Below the pieces are notes generated by a model, which was given only the letters and a program-made list of their open reading frames with translations, did no database searches and was not told where the DNA came from. Shown piece after piece: positions 1 to 7,161 of a stretch of 64,000 bases of DNA. Numbering within the stretch: the stretch's first letter is position 1; every line of letters starts with the position of its first letter. This DNA is from Oscillospiraceae bacterium. Its GTDB lineage: Bacteria > Bacillota > Clostridia > Oscillospirales > CAG-272. A program made the translations under genes and the position numbers. Location: assembly GCA_003343845.1 (NCBI GenBank), contig QAKK01000020.1, positions 27,342 to 91,341 on the forward strand, given 5' to 3'.

Positions 1-974
1 CCGATGCCGAACAGGTGCCAGCCGTCGCCGAACAGACCGTCGTTTGCCCAGTCGGTTGCGGCAGAGCCGACCGTGACCATCGAGATGTAATAAACCAGGA
101 ACATGATGACCGCAAAGATCGGGAGACCCAGCCAACGGTTGGTGACAATCTTATCAATCTTATCCGAGGTGGACAGCTTGCCCGCGCTCTTCTTCTTGTA
201 GCATGCCTTGATGATCGAACCGATGTAAATATATCTTTCGTTTGTGATGATCGACTCGGCATCGTCGTCCATCTCGGTCTCCGCCGCTTTGATGTCAGCC
301 TCGATGTGATCCATCGTTGCCTTGTCGATGTTCAGCTTCTCAAGCACCTTATCATCGCGCTCAAAGATCTTGATGGCGTACCATCTCTGCTGCTCCTCGG
401 GCAGACCGTGAACAGCCGCCTCTTCGATATGTGCCAGCGCATGCTCGACCACGCCCGCAAAGGTGTGCATCGGAACGGTCTTGCCGTTCTTCGCAGCATC
501 GATCGCTGCCTCGGCAGCCTCCATGATGCCCGTGCCCTTCAGTGCGGAGATCTCAACGACCTTGCAGCCGAGCTGACGGGACAGCTCCGCCGTATCGATT
601 CTGTCGCCGTTCTTCTTGACGACATCCATCATATTAATGGCGAGGACGACCGGGATACCAAGCTCGGTAAGCTGTGTCGTCAGGTACAGGTTGCGCTCGA
701 GGTTGGTACCGTCGATGATGTTGAGGATGGCGTCGGGACGCTCACCGATCAGGTAGTTTCTCGCGACGACTTCCTCCAGCGTGTAGGGGGACAGCGAATA
801 GATACCGGGAAGGTCGGTGATAATCACGCCGTCGTGCTTCTTCAGCTTACCTTCTTTTTTCTCAACCGTAACGCCCGGCCAGTTACCGACGAACTGGTTC
901 GAGCCGGTCAGTGCGTTGAACAGCGTGGTTTTGCCGCAGTTCGGGTTGCCGGCAAGGGCAATTCTGATTTCCAT
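1..974 (-). CDS. feoB: Ferrous iron transporter FeoB, N-terminal part (runs off the window)
   Basis: FeoB is the membrane channel-like transporter for Fe(II), with an N-terminal G domain and a large membrane domain. The 324 codons visible start at the ATG complementary to 972-974, preceded by AGAGG. The G domain shows GNPNCGKTT (about residues 9-17), WPGVTVE, DLPG, NMMD and an SAL G5 motif. The helical spacer follows, then the first membrane segment near TNRWLGLPIFAVIMFLVYY. The remaining membrane helices lie beyond base 1. It is the third gene of a feoA-feoA-feoB run. A TTAGC-N4-GCTAA palindrome lies 24-37 bases upstream of its start, so it may have its own iron-responsive control. Identity is very secure. 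Confidence 0.97.
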   Translation of the reverse strand, partial: MEIRIALAGNPNCGKTTLFNALTGSNQFVGNWPGVTVEKKEGKLKKHDGVIITDLPGIYSLSPYTLEEVVARNYLIGERPDAILNIIDGTNLERNLYLTTQLTELGIPVVLAINMMDVVKKNGDRIDTAELSRQLGCKVVEISALKGTGIMEAAEAAIDAAKNGKTVPMHTFAGVVEHALAHIEEAAVHGLPEEQQRWYAIKIFERDDKVLEKLNIDKATMDHIEADIKAAETEMDDDAESIITNERYIYIGSIIKACYKKKSAGKLSTSDKIDKIVTNRWLGLPIFAVIMFLVYYISMVTVGSAATDWANDGLFGDGWHLFGI

Positions 975-997
975 GTCTGAAATCCTCTCTTTCTGCG

Positions 998-1011
998 TTA
1001 GCTTTGGCTAA
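998..1011. promoter_or_regulatory. Iron-type operator box 1 (feoA-feoB gap)
   Basis: Perfect inverted repeat TTAGC-TTTG-GCTAA, extending to CGTTAGC...GCTAACG at 996-1013. It lies between feoA and feoB and matches boxes 2-4 upstream of the operon. The half-site resembles the DtxR/IdeR operator family more than a Fur box. The identity of the regulator is inference. Confidence 0.6.
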
Positions 1012-1052
1012 CGGTAAGTCTTAAAAAATTCGGGAACACCCCCGTGGGCGGA

Positions 1053-1274
1053 TTACTCCACCTCAACCATTTCGGCATCCGCTTTTCTGAGCGACAGCTC
1101 ATAGCCGCGAACCGTAAGCTCGATCGGATCGCCGAGCGGCGCAACCTTGCGCACATAGACTTCAGTGCCCTTGGTCAGCCCCATGTCCATGATGCGGCGC
1201 TTTGTCGCACCTTCGCCGTGCAGTTTGACGACGCGGACGGTCTCTCCGACTTTCACCTGCTTGAGAGTTTTCAT
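1053..1274 (-). CDS. feoA: FeoA family protein (SH3-like)
   Basis: This 73-residue protein is a stand-alone FeoA domain, a small cytoplasmic SH3-like partner of FeoB thought to regulate Fe(II) transport. The diagnostic core RRIMDMGLTKGTEVYV is present, followed by PLGDPIELTVRGYELSLRK. It starts at an ATG preceded by AAGGAGG. It is the second gene of the feoA-feoA-feoB operon, 64 bases after the first feoA and about 80 bases before feoB. Length and motifs are typical, so the call is secure; which of the two FeoA proteins binds FeoB cannot be told from sequence. Confidence 0.93.
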   Translation of the reverse strand: MKTLKQVKVGETVRVVKLHGEGATKRRIMDMGLTKGTEVYVRKVAPLGDPIELTVRGYELSLRKADAEMVEVE

Positions 1275-1338
1275 TGCCTTTCCTCCTTGATGTAAATATT
1301 TATATTTTGCTTTGTTTCGGATTTATGGGCGCGTGCGA

Positions 1339-1551
1339 TCAGATCATGATCTTTCTTGCCATCTCTTCACTGATGGCAACGCGCGACTCCTTGACGTTGA
1401 CAATGACGTTGCCGGCAAGCGTCGTGACGACGGTCACATTGCCGCCGACGACAAAACCGAGATTTTCAAGATGCAGTTTGACTTCGGGGTTTCCGCCGAT
1501 CTTGCGGATGGTGTTGACTTCCCCGGGTGTTGCGAGACTGAGCGGCATCAT
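1339..1551 (-). CDS. feoA: Second FeoA family protein
   Basis: A 70-residue FeoA-domain protein with LHLENLGFVVGGNVTVVTTL followed by NVIVNVKESRVAISEEMARKI. It is clearly paralogous in fold to the neighbouring FeoA but diverged: it has LENLGF where the other has IMDMGL. It is the first gene of the iron operon, starting at the first of two consecutive ATG codons, with GAGG about 7 bases upstream. Two-feoA arrangements are common in Clostridia. The promoter and two operator boxes sit immediately upstream. A role in modulating FeoB is known for the family; the specific division of labour is unknown. Confidence 0.9.
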   Translation of the reverse strand: MMPLSLATPGEVNTIRKIGGNPEVKLHLENLGFVVGGNVTVVTTLAGNVIVNVKESRVAISEEMARKIMI

Positions 1552-1571
1552 TTGATATCCTCTTTCCGAGA

Positions 1572-1585
1572 TTAGCGTTTGCTAA
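1572..1585. promoter_or_regulatory. Iron-type operator box 2
   Basis: Perfect TTAGC-GTTT-GCTAA palindrome in the untranslated leader of the feo operon, 21 bases before the first feoA start codon. Confidence 0.6.
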
Positions 1586-1605
1586 CCGTTGTCCTTAAAA
1601 ATTGA

Positions 1606-1619
1606 TTAGCCTCCGCTAA
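1606..1619. promoter_or_regulatory. Iron-type operator box 3
   Basis: Perfect TTAGC-CTCC-GCTAA palindrome beginning about ten bases downstream of the feo -10 box, so it should cover the transcription start. It is 34 bases from box 2. A bound repressor here would block initiation. Confidence 0.65.
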
Positions 1620-1628
1620 CCGATTGTT

Positions 1629-1657
1629 ATCATACAACCCATTTTGCATTCTGTCAA
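1629..1657 (-). promoter_or_regulatory. feo operon promoter
   Basis: On the minus strand TTGACA (1652-1657) and TATGAT (1629-1634) are separated by exactly 17 bases, a near-consensus housekeeping promoter. Operator boxes 2 and 3 lie just downstream of it. Confidence 0.75.
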
Positions 1658-1713
1658 GGGATTTTTTTGAAAAAATCGCGCTTTTTCGCATTTTCATGGA
1701 GTTTCACAACGAG

Positions 1714-1727
1714 TTAGCCTTAGATAA
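1714..1727. promoter_or_regulatory. Iron-type operator box 4 (degenerate)
   Basis: TTAGC-CTTA-GATAA, with one mismatch to the perfect boxes, inside the longer inverted repeat GAGTTA...TAACTC (1711-1730). It lies upstream of the feo -35 box and 31 bases upstream of the divergent kinase promoter, so it might influence either unit. Confidence 0.4.
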
Positions 1728-1757
1728 CTCTTAATTTTATGCAATTTGTACTCCATC

Positions 1758-1786
1758 TTGCATTTTATGTGCCGACGTGCTACAAT
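1758..1786 (+). promoter_or_regulatory. Promoter of the kinase-regulator-ktr operon
   Basis: TTGCAT (1758-1763), 17-base spacer, TACAAT (1781-1786) with an extended TGC directly before the -10. It would start a transcript with a leader of about 50 bases. Confidence 0.65.
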
Positions 1787-1841
1787 ATCAATGAATATTC
1801 TTTTATCTGCCCGTACAGGCAGTATGATTTACGGAGCAGCC

Positions 1842-2921
1842 ATGAAAACCGAAGCAACCGCGTGTAAACGTATTCTGAAAAATCTGTCCGTCAGCGCAAT
1901 ACTGCTGATCTGCGCCTTTGCGCTGTGTCTCCTTTTGGATGATGTCTTCGACATCCGTGAACCTGACAATGTTCTGTTTGTATTTTCCGTATTTCTGATC
2001 TCGCTGCTGACCGACAGCTACATTTACGGCATCGCATCCTCTTTTCTTGCCGTGCTTGCGGTCAATTACGCTTTTACCTTTCCTTACTTTACGTTTAACT
2101 TCACGCTGACGGAGAATCTGATCTCCGCTGCGCTGCTGATCGTTGTTGCTGTGCTGACAAGCGCACTGACCATGAAACTCCGGCAAAGCGAAACGGAAAA
2201 GGTCGAAGCCGAACGCGAGCGTGTGCGCGCCAATCTGCTGCGCGCCGTGTCGCATGATCTGCGCACGCCGCTGACCACCATCTATGCCTCCGCCTCCGCA
2301 CTGCTGGAAGACGAAATGCTCGGCGAGGACAAACGCCGCCGCATCCTGGTCGGCATCAAGGAGGATGCCGAGTGGCTGTCCCGCATGGTGGAGAACCTGC
2401 TTTCGATCACGCGCATCGACAGCGGACACGTCAAGCTGCGCAAGACGCCGGTCGTACCGGACGAACTGATCGACGCGGTGCTCGTGAAGTTCCGTGCGCG
2501 CTACCCGAATTATGTTGTGCACGCGGAGCTGCCCGGCGACATCGTGTTCATTCCGATGGATCCCATGCTGATCGAACAGGTACTGCTCAATCTGCTTGAA
2601 AACGCCGTGCAGCATGCGAAAGGCATGACAAGTCTGACCCTTCGCGTTTCCGTGGAGAACGGAAATGCCGTTTTTGAAGTAAAAGACAACGGCTGCGGCA
2701 TTCCGAAAGAGCTGCTGCCGCACATTTTCAGCGGGACTTTCCGCCCGCAGGACACCGCGCCGCCGGACGGCAACAAGCACAGCACAGGCATCGGTCTTTC
2801 CGTCTGCGCAACCATCATCCGGGTGCACGGCGGCAGTATTACTGCGGAAAATATACCGGGCGGCGGTGCATGTTTCCGCTTTACGTTGCAAATCGAGGAA
2901 TCTGATCATGAACGGCAATAA
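1842..2921 (+). CDS. KdpD-like sensor histidine kinase (DUF4118 membrane domain, no KdpD N-terminal region)
   Basis: The 359-residue membrane kinase begins at ATG 1842, preceded by GGAG; the frame is open upstream but lacks a site. Residues ~17-110 form four hydrophobic segments like the DUF4118 domain of KdpD. The dimerisation box AVSHDLRTPLTT places the phospho-histidine at H138. N box (NLLENAVQHA), G1 (DNGCGIP) and G2 (GIGLSV) follow. Unlike full KdpD it has no universal-stress-protein or KdpD N-terminal domains. Its stop overlaps the response regulator start by 14 bases. The operon continues into potassium-channel genes, so it most likely senses potassium or turgor status; that is inference from context. 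Confidence 0.9.
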   Translation: MKTEATACKRILKNLSVSAILLICAFALCLLLDDVFDIREPDNVLFVFSVFLISLLTDSYIYGIASSFLAVLAVNYAFTFPYFTFNFTLTENLISAALLIVVAVLTSALTMKLRQSETEKVEAERERVRANLLRAVSHDLRTPLTTIYASASALLEDEMLGEDKRRRILVGIKEDAEWLSRMVENLLSITRIDSGHVKLRKTPVVPDELIDAVLVKFRARYPNYVVHAELPGDIVFIPMDPMLIEQVLLNLLENAVQHAKGMTSLTLRVSVENGNAVFEVKDNGCGIPKELLPHIFSGTFRPQDTAPPDGNKHSTGIGLSVCATIIRVHGGSITAENIPGGGACFRFTLQIEESDHERQ

Positions 2922-3615
2922 ATATAAAATTCTCGTCGTCGAGGACGACGCCCATATCCGCAATCTTTTGGTCACCGTGCTGGAATCCGCGGATTATCAT
3001 GTCATCACGGCAGAGACCTGCGCCCTTGCCGTCACACTGACAGCATCTTACACGCCGGATCTCATCCTGTTGGATCTCGGGCTGCCGGATGCGGACGGCA
3101 TGGTCTTTCTTTCCGCACTGCGTCGCTCGTCGCCGACGCCGGTTATTGTCCTGTCTGCGCGAACGAACGAAACGGATAAGGTCAACGCACTGGATGCCGG
3201 CGCCAACGACTATGTGACCAAGCCCTTCGGCACGGCGGAGCTGCTCGCCCGCGTCCGCAGTGCGTTGCGCAACAGCCGTGTCGGTGACGCGGCAAAGCTG
3301 CCGGGCGGCTGCTTTGAGCTGCACGATCTGCGGATCGACTATGACGCACGCCGCGTGACGCTTGCCGATGCCGAGGTCAAGCTGACGCAGACCGAATACA
3401 ACATTCTTTCCTTTTTATCCGAGCACAGCGGCAAGGTCATGACATATTCCGCCATCATCAAGGCGATCTGGGGGCAGCCGGACGACGGCGCGGTCAAAAA
3501 GCTACAGGTGAATATGGCAAATATCCGCCGCAAGCTCTGCGAAAAACCGGGCGAAGCGCATTATATTGTCAATGAACTCGGTGTGGGTTACCGCCTTTGC
3601 GGAGAAAGAGGTTAA
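2908..3615 (+). CDS. OmpR/KdpE-type response regulator
   Basis: A 235-residue regulator with an N-terminal receiver (acidic pair D13/D14, phospho-acceptor D56 in LILLDLGLP, K105 in DYVTKPFG) and a C-terminal winged helix. The DNA-binding domain has LTQTEYNILSFL, VNMANIRRKL and VNELGVGYRL, typical of KdpE. It starts at ATG 2908 inside the end of the kinase gene and ends one base before the potassium-channel start. It presumably activates this operon or other potassium genes. The pairing with the upstream kinase is strongly supported by overlap and family. Confidence 0.93.
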   Translation: MNGNKYKILVVEDDAHIRNLLVTVLESADYHVITAETCALAVTLTASYTPDLILLDLGLPDADGMVFLSALRRSSPTPVIVLSARTNETDKVNALDAGANDYVTKPFGTAELLARVRSALRNSRVGDAAKLPGGCFELHDLRIDYDARRVTLADAEVKLTQTEYNILSFLSEHSGKVMTYSAIIKAIWGQPDDGAVKKLQVNMANIRRKLCEKPGEAHYIVNELGVGYRLCGERG

Positions 3616-3616
3616 C

Positions 3617-4915
3617 ATGCAATCGGTTTTCAGGCGGCTGTCACCGGCGCGGTTCATCGCGATCGGCTTTGCCGTAACTATTCTGATCGGCTCTGCGCTG
3701 CTGATGCTGCCGGTCTGCGTCAAGCCAGACGTATCGCTGCACTATGCGGACGCGCTCTACACCTCGGCGAGCGCCGTCTGCGTCACGGGGCTGCTGACCG
3801 TGGATGTCGGCGACACCTTTACGGCAGTCGGGCAGACGATCATCGCCGTCCTGATTCAGATCGGCGGACTCGGCGTCGGTGCGATCGGCGCAGGCATCAT
3901 GCTTGCCACACGCCGCCGCATGGACCTCAAGAGCATGAACATTGTCCGTGAGGCGGGCAACCTGGATGCGGGGCGCGGCGTCACGCAGTTTCTGTCCGTG
4001 CTGTTTAAGACCACGCTGGTCATTGAGCTTTGCGGCGCAGTACTGAGCTTTCCGACCTTTGTGCGGCATTACCCCGTCGGAAAAGCGATCGGCATCAGCC
4101 TGTTTCACGCCATTGCCGCATTCAACAACTCCGGTTTTGACATCCTCGGCGGCGGGCGGAATCTTGCGCCTTTCCGGGACGATATCCCGCTGAACCTTGT
4201 CACCTGCGCGCTGATCATCTTCGGCGGCATCGGCTTTCTGGTGATCGGCGAAATGCGCAGCAAGCGTTTTGCGTGGAAGCGCTATTCCATGCACGCAAAG
4301 ATCGTGCTGAGTACCAGCGCCGTGCTGACAGTCGGCGGTGCGCTGCTTCTGTGGCTGACCGAGAAGTTCTCCCCGCTTGCAGCGCTGTTTCACAGTGTGT
4401 CTGCGCGCACGGCGGGCTTTTCTACCGTGCCGCTCGGCAGTTTTTCCGAGGCGGGGCTGCTGGTGATGATTGTGCTGATGTTCATCGGCGCGTCGCCCGG
4501 TTCCACCGGCGGCGGCATCAAGACGACCACCTTTTTCACACTGCTTGCCGGCATTCGTTCGGCAGCAACCAATCGCTCCGAAAAGGCATTCCGCTATTCC
4601 CTGCCGAAGGAAGCCTTCCGCAAGGCGGCGGTCATCACGTTGATCGGGCTGCTTGTCGTGCTCGTCGGCACGCTGCTCTTCATGCTGGCTGAACCGACGG
4701 TTCCGCTTGTCGACGCCCTGTTTGAAGTGGTCAGCGCGTTCGGCACGGTCGGCTTGTCCACCGGCATCACGCCGACGCTCGGGTTACCCGCCAAACTATT
4801 GTCCATCCTGCTCATGTATATCGGACGTCTTGGTCCGCTCACGGTGGCAACGCTCTGGTATTTCTCGCACGGCGAGCGCGTTCGTTTTCCCGAAGGGGAT
4901 CTGGCAATCGGATAA
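3617..4915 (+). CDS. ktrB: Ktr/Trk-type potassium uptake membrane subunit
   Basis: A 432-residue TrkH/KtrB-family channel subunit with four M1-P-M2 repeats. The selectivity-filter signatures are visible in order: ASAVCVTGLLTV, FNNSGFDILGG, SARTAGFSTVPL and AFGTVGLSTGI, each with the conserved glycine. An SPGSTGGGIKTTTFF segment marks the third-repeat membrane loop that gates KtrB channels. Start ATG 3617 follows the regulator stop immediately, with GGAG in the preceding codons. The RCK subunit gene is 15 bases downstream. Size and partner fit KtrB/KtrD better than the longer enterobacterial TrkH. Confidence 0.94.
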   Translation: MQSVFRRLSPARFIAIGFAVTILIGSALLMLPVCVKPDVSLHYADALYTSASAVCVTGLLTVDVGDTFTAVGQTIIAVLIQIGGLGVGAIGAGIMLATRRRMDLKSMNIVREAGNLDAGRGVTQFLSVLFKTTLVIELCGAVLSFPTFVRHYPVGKAIGISLFHAIAAFNNSGFDILGGGRNLAPFRDDIPLNLVTCALIIFGGIGFLVIGEMRSKRFAWKRYSMHAKIVLSTSAVLTVGGALLLWLTEKFSPLAALFHSVSARTAGFSTVPLGSFSEAGLLVMIVLMFIGASPGSTGGGIKTTTFFTLLAGIRSAATNRSEKAFRYSLPKEAFRKAAVITLIGLLVVLVGTLLFMLAEPTVPLVDALFEVVSAFGTVGLSTGITPTLGLPAKLLSILLMYIGRLGPLTVATLWYFSHGERVRFPEGDLAIG

Positions 4916-4930
4916 AACAAGGAGAACATC

Positions 4931-5608
4931 ATGGCAAAAAAGAACAAATCAAAAAACGTTGTTTACGGTATTATCGGGCTCGGCAGATTCGGCTATGCCC
5001 TCGCCGTGGATCTTGCAAACGCGGGCTACGACCTCATCGTGCTGGACCGGGACGAGGAAAAAATTCGTGAGATGCGCGCCTATACCGAAAATGCCTATAT
5101 CGTCAGCAATCTGGAAAAGAAAACGCTCGCCGATACCGGTATACAGAACTGCGACGTGGCGGTGGTCTGCATCGGCGAGCAGATGGATGTCTCCATTCTG
5201 ACCACGCTGATCCTGGTGTCCATGAACATCCCGAAGGTGATTGCCCGCGCCACCAGCGCCGAGCACGGCGTGATCCTTGAAAAGCTGGGCGCCGAGGTCG
5301 TCTACCCGGAGCGCGACATGGCGATCCGCCTTGCCAGCCGGCTGGAGACGGCGCGGATGCTGGACATTGTGCAGCTGAGCGAAAAGATCAACGTCATGAA
5401 AATGGAGATTCCGGCACAGGCGATCGGCAAAACCGTGCTGGAGGTCAATTTCCGCGCCCGCTTTGATCTCAATATCATCGCCATTGAGAACGGCGGCAAG
5501 CTGGTGGAGGTCATCAAGCCGGATTACGTCTTCCGTGAGGGGGACATCCTGTTTCTCTCGGGCAGCAAGGACGGTCTGCTTCGGCTGAACGCATGGGCGG
5601 AAAACTGA
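4931..5608 (+). CDS. ktrA: Ktr/Trk potassium uptake RCK regulatory subunit
   Basis: A 225-residue cytoplasmic ring-forming regulator of the channel encoded upstream. The RCK_N Rossmann fold shows GIIGLGRFGYALA (GxGxxG) and the acidic LDRDEEKI that binds the nucleotide ribose. Residues ~140-225 form the RCK_C (TrkA_C) domain, which in KtrA and KtrC binds cyclic di-AMP in other Firmicutes. AAGGAG precedes the start. It ends the four-gene operon and is followed by a strong terminator. Family assignment is secure; the effector is not visible. Confidence 0.94.
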   Translation: MAKKNKSKNVVYGIIGLGRFGYALAVDLANAGYDLIVLDRDEEKIREMRAYTENAYIVSNLEKKTLADTGIQNCDVAVVCIGEQMDVSILTTLILVSMNIPKVIARATSAEHGVILEKLGAEVVYPERDMAIRLASRLETARMLDIVQLSEKINVMKMEIPAQAIGKTVLEVNFRARFDLNIIAIENGGKLVEVIKPDYVFREGDILFLSGSKDGLLRLNAWAEN

Positions 5609-5614
5609 ACAAAC

Positions 5615-5646
5615 AAAAAAAGCGGCAAATGCCGCTTTTTTTTTTT
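5615..5646. terminator. Rho-independent terminator, usable in both directions
   Basis: GCGGCA/TGCCGC stem with a two-base loop, flanked by seven A and eleven T. It ends the ktr operon and may also end the convergent coat-type gene that stops at 5656. Confidence 0.9.
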
Positions 5647-5655
5647 GCAGTGTTT

Positions 5656-6513
5656 TCAGCCGTTTCTGCGCTTGCCGCAGCCACAGCCGCCGCCATCTGT
5701 GCTGACCAGCGAAGGCGGATAGAATTCGTTCACTGGGAATGCCATGCCGCGGAAGAGGCTGCACGGGTCGTCATCCTCATTCTGTACGCACTCCTTATCG
5801 GGGATGCAGTATTCCGCCACATTGACAAGATACTGCGCGGGGCGCTCGATCCGCACGATCGAGAAGAAGCCGAGCGAAACGTAGAGATTGTTCTCGCCGT
5901 TCTGCGTCAGCGCGCCGCTCATGCAGCCGCAGACATTCTCGGGGATGCTGTCGCAGGAGCAGACGCAGCAGGGCGTGAAGTTGCAGCAGGACGGCTCCAC
6001 CACGCGCGTGCCGAGAATGACCGGCTCTGCAACCTCAACGGTTGCAATCGGCATATTGGTCGAGAAGCTGGTTGAGAGATTGTCGGTGCAGGGGCAGAAC
6101 TCATCGCTCACGCTGCTTCTGTAAATGTTGACGCAGCCCTCGCTGCCGTAGAGAATGACTTTCTTCTCCACAACTGCGACGCCGTCAAATTCCTGCGCGC
6201 GTCCGAGATTGACGCAGCCCTCACAGCAGAGCTTAACATAGAAGCGGATGGAAACCTGATAGAAACCGCGGTTGAACTGCACGGGCTCCACATTGATGCA
6301 GGTCCAGAGAATGTGCGCGCTCTTGGTCCGTACATTTGTGGTGTGATCGATGATCTCCTGCCCGAACTCGGTCAAATAGACCCGCGTGTTTTCAAAACAG
6401 TCTTTATCGCGACAAGAGTCAAGGACTCTGTAAGTATCGATGCAGACGGATTCCTTGCCGACCGACAGGTTCGGAAAGGAGCCGCCCGAACAGGAACATC
6501 TGTTTTCAGCCAT
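5656..6513 (-). CDS. Cysteine-rich probable spore-surface protein
   Basis: I do not recognise a named family. The 285-residue protein has no signal peptide or membrane segment and contains 25 cysteines, many in CxC or CC pairs (CCNFTPCCVCSC, VCGC). It begins CSCSGG and ends GGGCGCGKRRNG. The middle is predicted beta-rich (WTCINVEPVQF, FYQVSIRFYVKLCCEGC). AAGGAGG precedes the start. The GCGC tail is nearly identical to the tail of CotJC in this window, and an AC-N16-CATAAGATG promoter lies upstream, so a coat or exosporium role is inferred. A metal-binding role is an alternative. Confidence 0.75.
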   Translation of the reverse strand: MAENRCSCSGGSFPNLSVGKESVCIDTYRVLDSCRDKDCFENTRVYLTEFGQEIIDHTTNVRTKSAHILWTCINVEPVQFNRGFYQVSIRFYVKLCCEGCVNLGRAQEFDGVAVVEKKVILYGSEGCVNIYRSSVSDEFCPCTDNLSTSFSTNMPIATVEVAEPVILGTRVVEPSCCNFTPCCVCSCDSIPENVCGCMSGALTQNGENNLYVSLGFFSIVRIERPAQYLVNVAEYCIPDKECVQNEDDDPCSLFRGMAFPVNEFYPPSLVSTDGGGCGCGKRRNG

Positions 6514-6554
6514 AAATCGTTCCTCCTTGAAAGATGGGCTTTCGCCTTCGATAC

Positions 6555-6581
6555 CATCTTATGCAAAAGAGGGGCAGACGT
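6555..6581 (-). promoter_or_regulatory. Putative mother-cell sigma promoter
   Basis: Minus-strand AC (6580-6581), 16-base spacer, CATAAGATG (6555-6563). It matches the loose sigma-K/sigma-E pattern AC...CATANNNT and resembles the sites before cotJA and yunB. No housekeeping promoter is visible for this gene. Confidence 0.4.
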
Positions 6582-6582
6582 G

Positions 6583-6616
6583 AAAAACCGACAGTGAAAA
6601 TCACTGCCGGTTTCAA
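6583..6616 (-). terminator. Terminator of the small P-loop gene
   Basis: Minus-strand AAACCGGCAGTGA/TCACTGTCGGTTT stem with one mismatch and a three-base loop, then a run of five T. It separates the P-loop gene from the cysteine-rich gene downstream. Confidence 0.85.
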
Positions 6617-6625
6617 AATTATATC

Positions 6626-7033
6626 TTAAAGATACTTCTTGAGCGATTCGGGAACATCTTCAAGTGCGATGGAGGATGTCATCACGCAGTTGAAGCCGAT
6701 CTTCGTTGCCAGTGCATTGACTGCTTCCACAAACTCGGTGAATGCCGCAACATCGTTGCCGCAGATCTTGAGTGCGGAGTCAACAAACACGTCCGAAAGG
6801 TCATGGTCGCTTGCCGCGATGCCGGCGATGAAGCCGAACAGCGCATGCGCATCGTCAATCTCATAAGCATCCGCCTCAACGAGACGAGCCTTGTACTTGA
6901 CGTCATAAATCAGTTTCTGCCCTTTTTCTATACAAACCACGCTGCCGTGCGATGCATGAGACGCGTCATTTACCATTTCGATGAGGGCCTTGGTCTTGCC
7001 GGAGCCCTTGAGGCCGAGAATCAGTTTCAACAT
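6626..7033 (-). CDS. Small P-loop ATPase-like protein
   Basis: A 135-residue cytoplasmic protein with an N-terminal Walker A motif, GLKGSGKTKALIEM (residues ~6-19). A hydrophobic strand with an acidic residue (SDVFVDSA) could serve as Walker B. ATG 7033 is chosen because GGAGGA lies 7 bases upstream; a start five codons earlier lacks a site. Similar short P-loop proteins occur in Clostridia, but I know of no established function. It is monocistronic between its own promoter and terminator. Confidence 0.75.
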   Translation of the reverse strand: MLKLILGLKGSGKTKALIEMVNDASHASHGSVVCIEKGQKLIYDVKYKARLVEADAYEIDDAHALFGFIAGIAASDHDLSDVFVDSALKICGNDVAAFTEFVEAVNALATKIGFNCVMTSSIALEDVPESLKKYL

Positions 7034-7085
7034 AGTCGTATCCTCCAATTATATTATGGCTACAGGGGAAACCCTCTGTAACTAT

Positions 7086-7114
7086 AATATACACCAAAAA
7101 CCACATAAATGCAA
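7086..7114 (-). promoter_or_regulatory. Promoter of the P-loop gene
   Basis: Minus-strand TTGCAT (7109-7114), 17-base spacer, TATATT (7086-7091). Confidence 0.6.
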
Positions 7115-7161
7115 GGGGTAAAAACGCATTTTTTTGTGAATTCGGTTTGAGGCTTTTATGA

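Noticed and set aside
15..980. Plus-strand frame of 321 codons at the left edge
   Set aside because: It is the complement of the feoB G domain, whose G1-G5 motifs are all present on the minus strand.
1572..1619. Fur boxes upstream of feo
   Set aside because: The palindromes are TTAGC-N4-GCTAA and do not fit the GATAAT-type Fur consensus.
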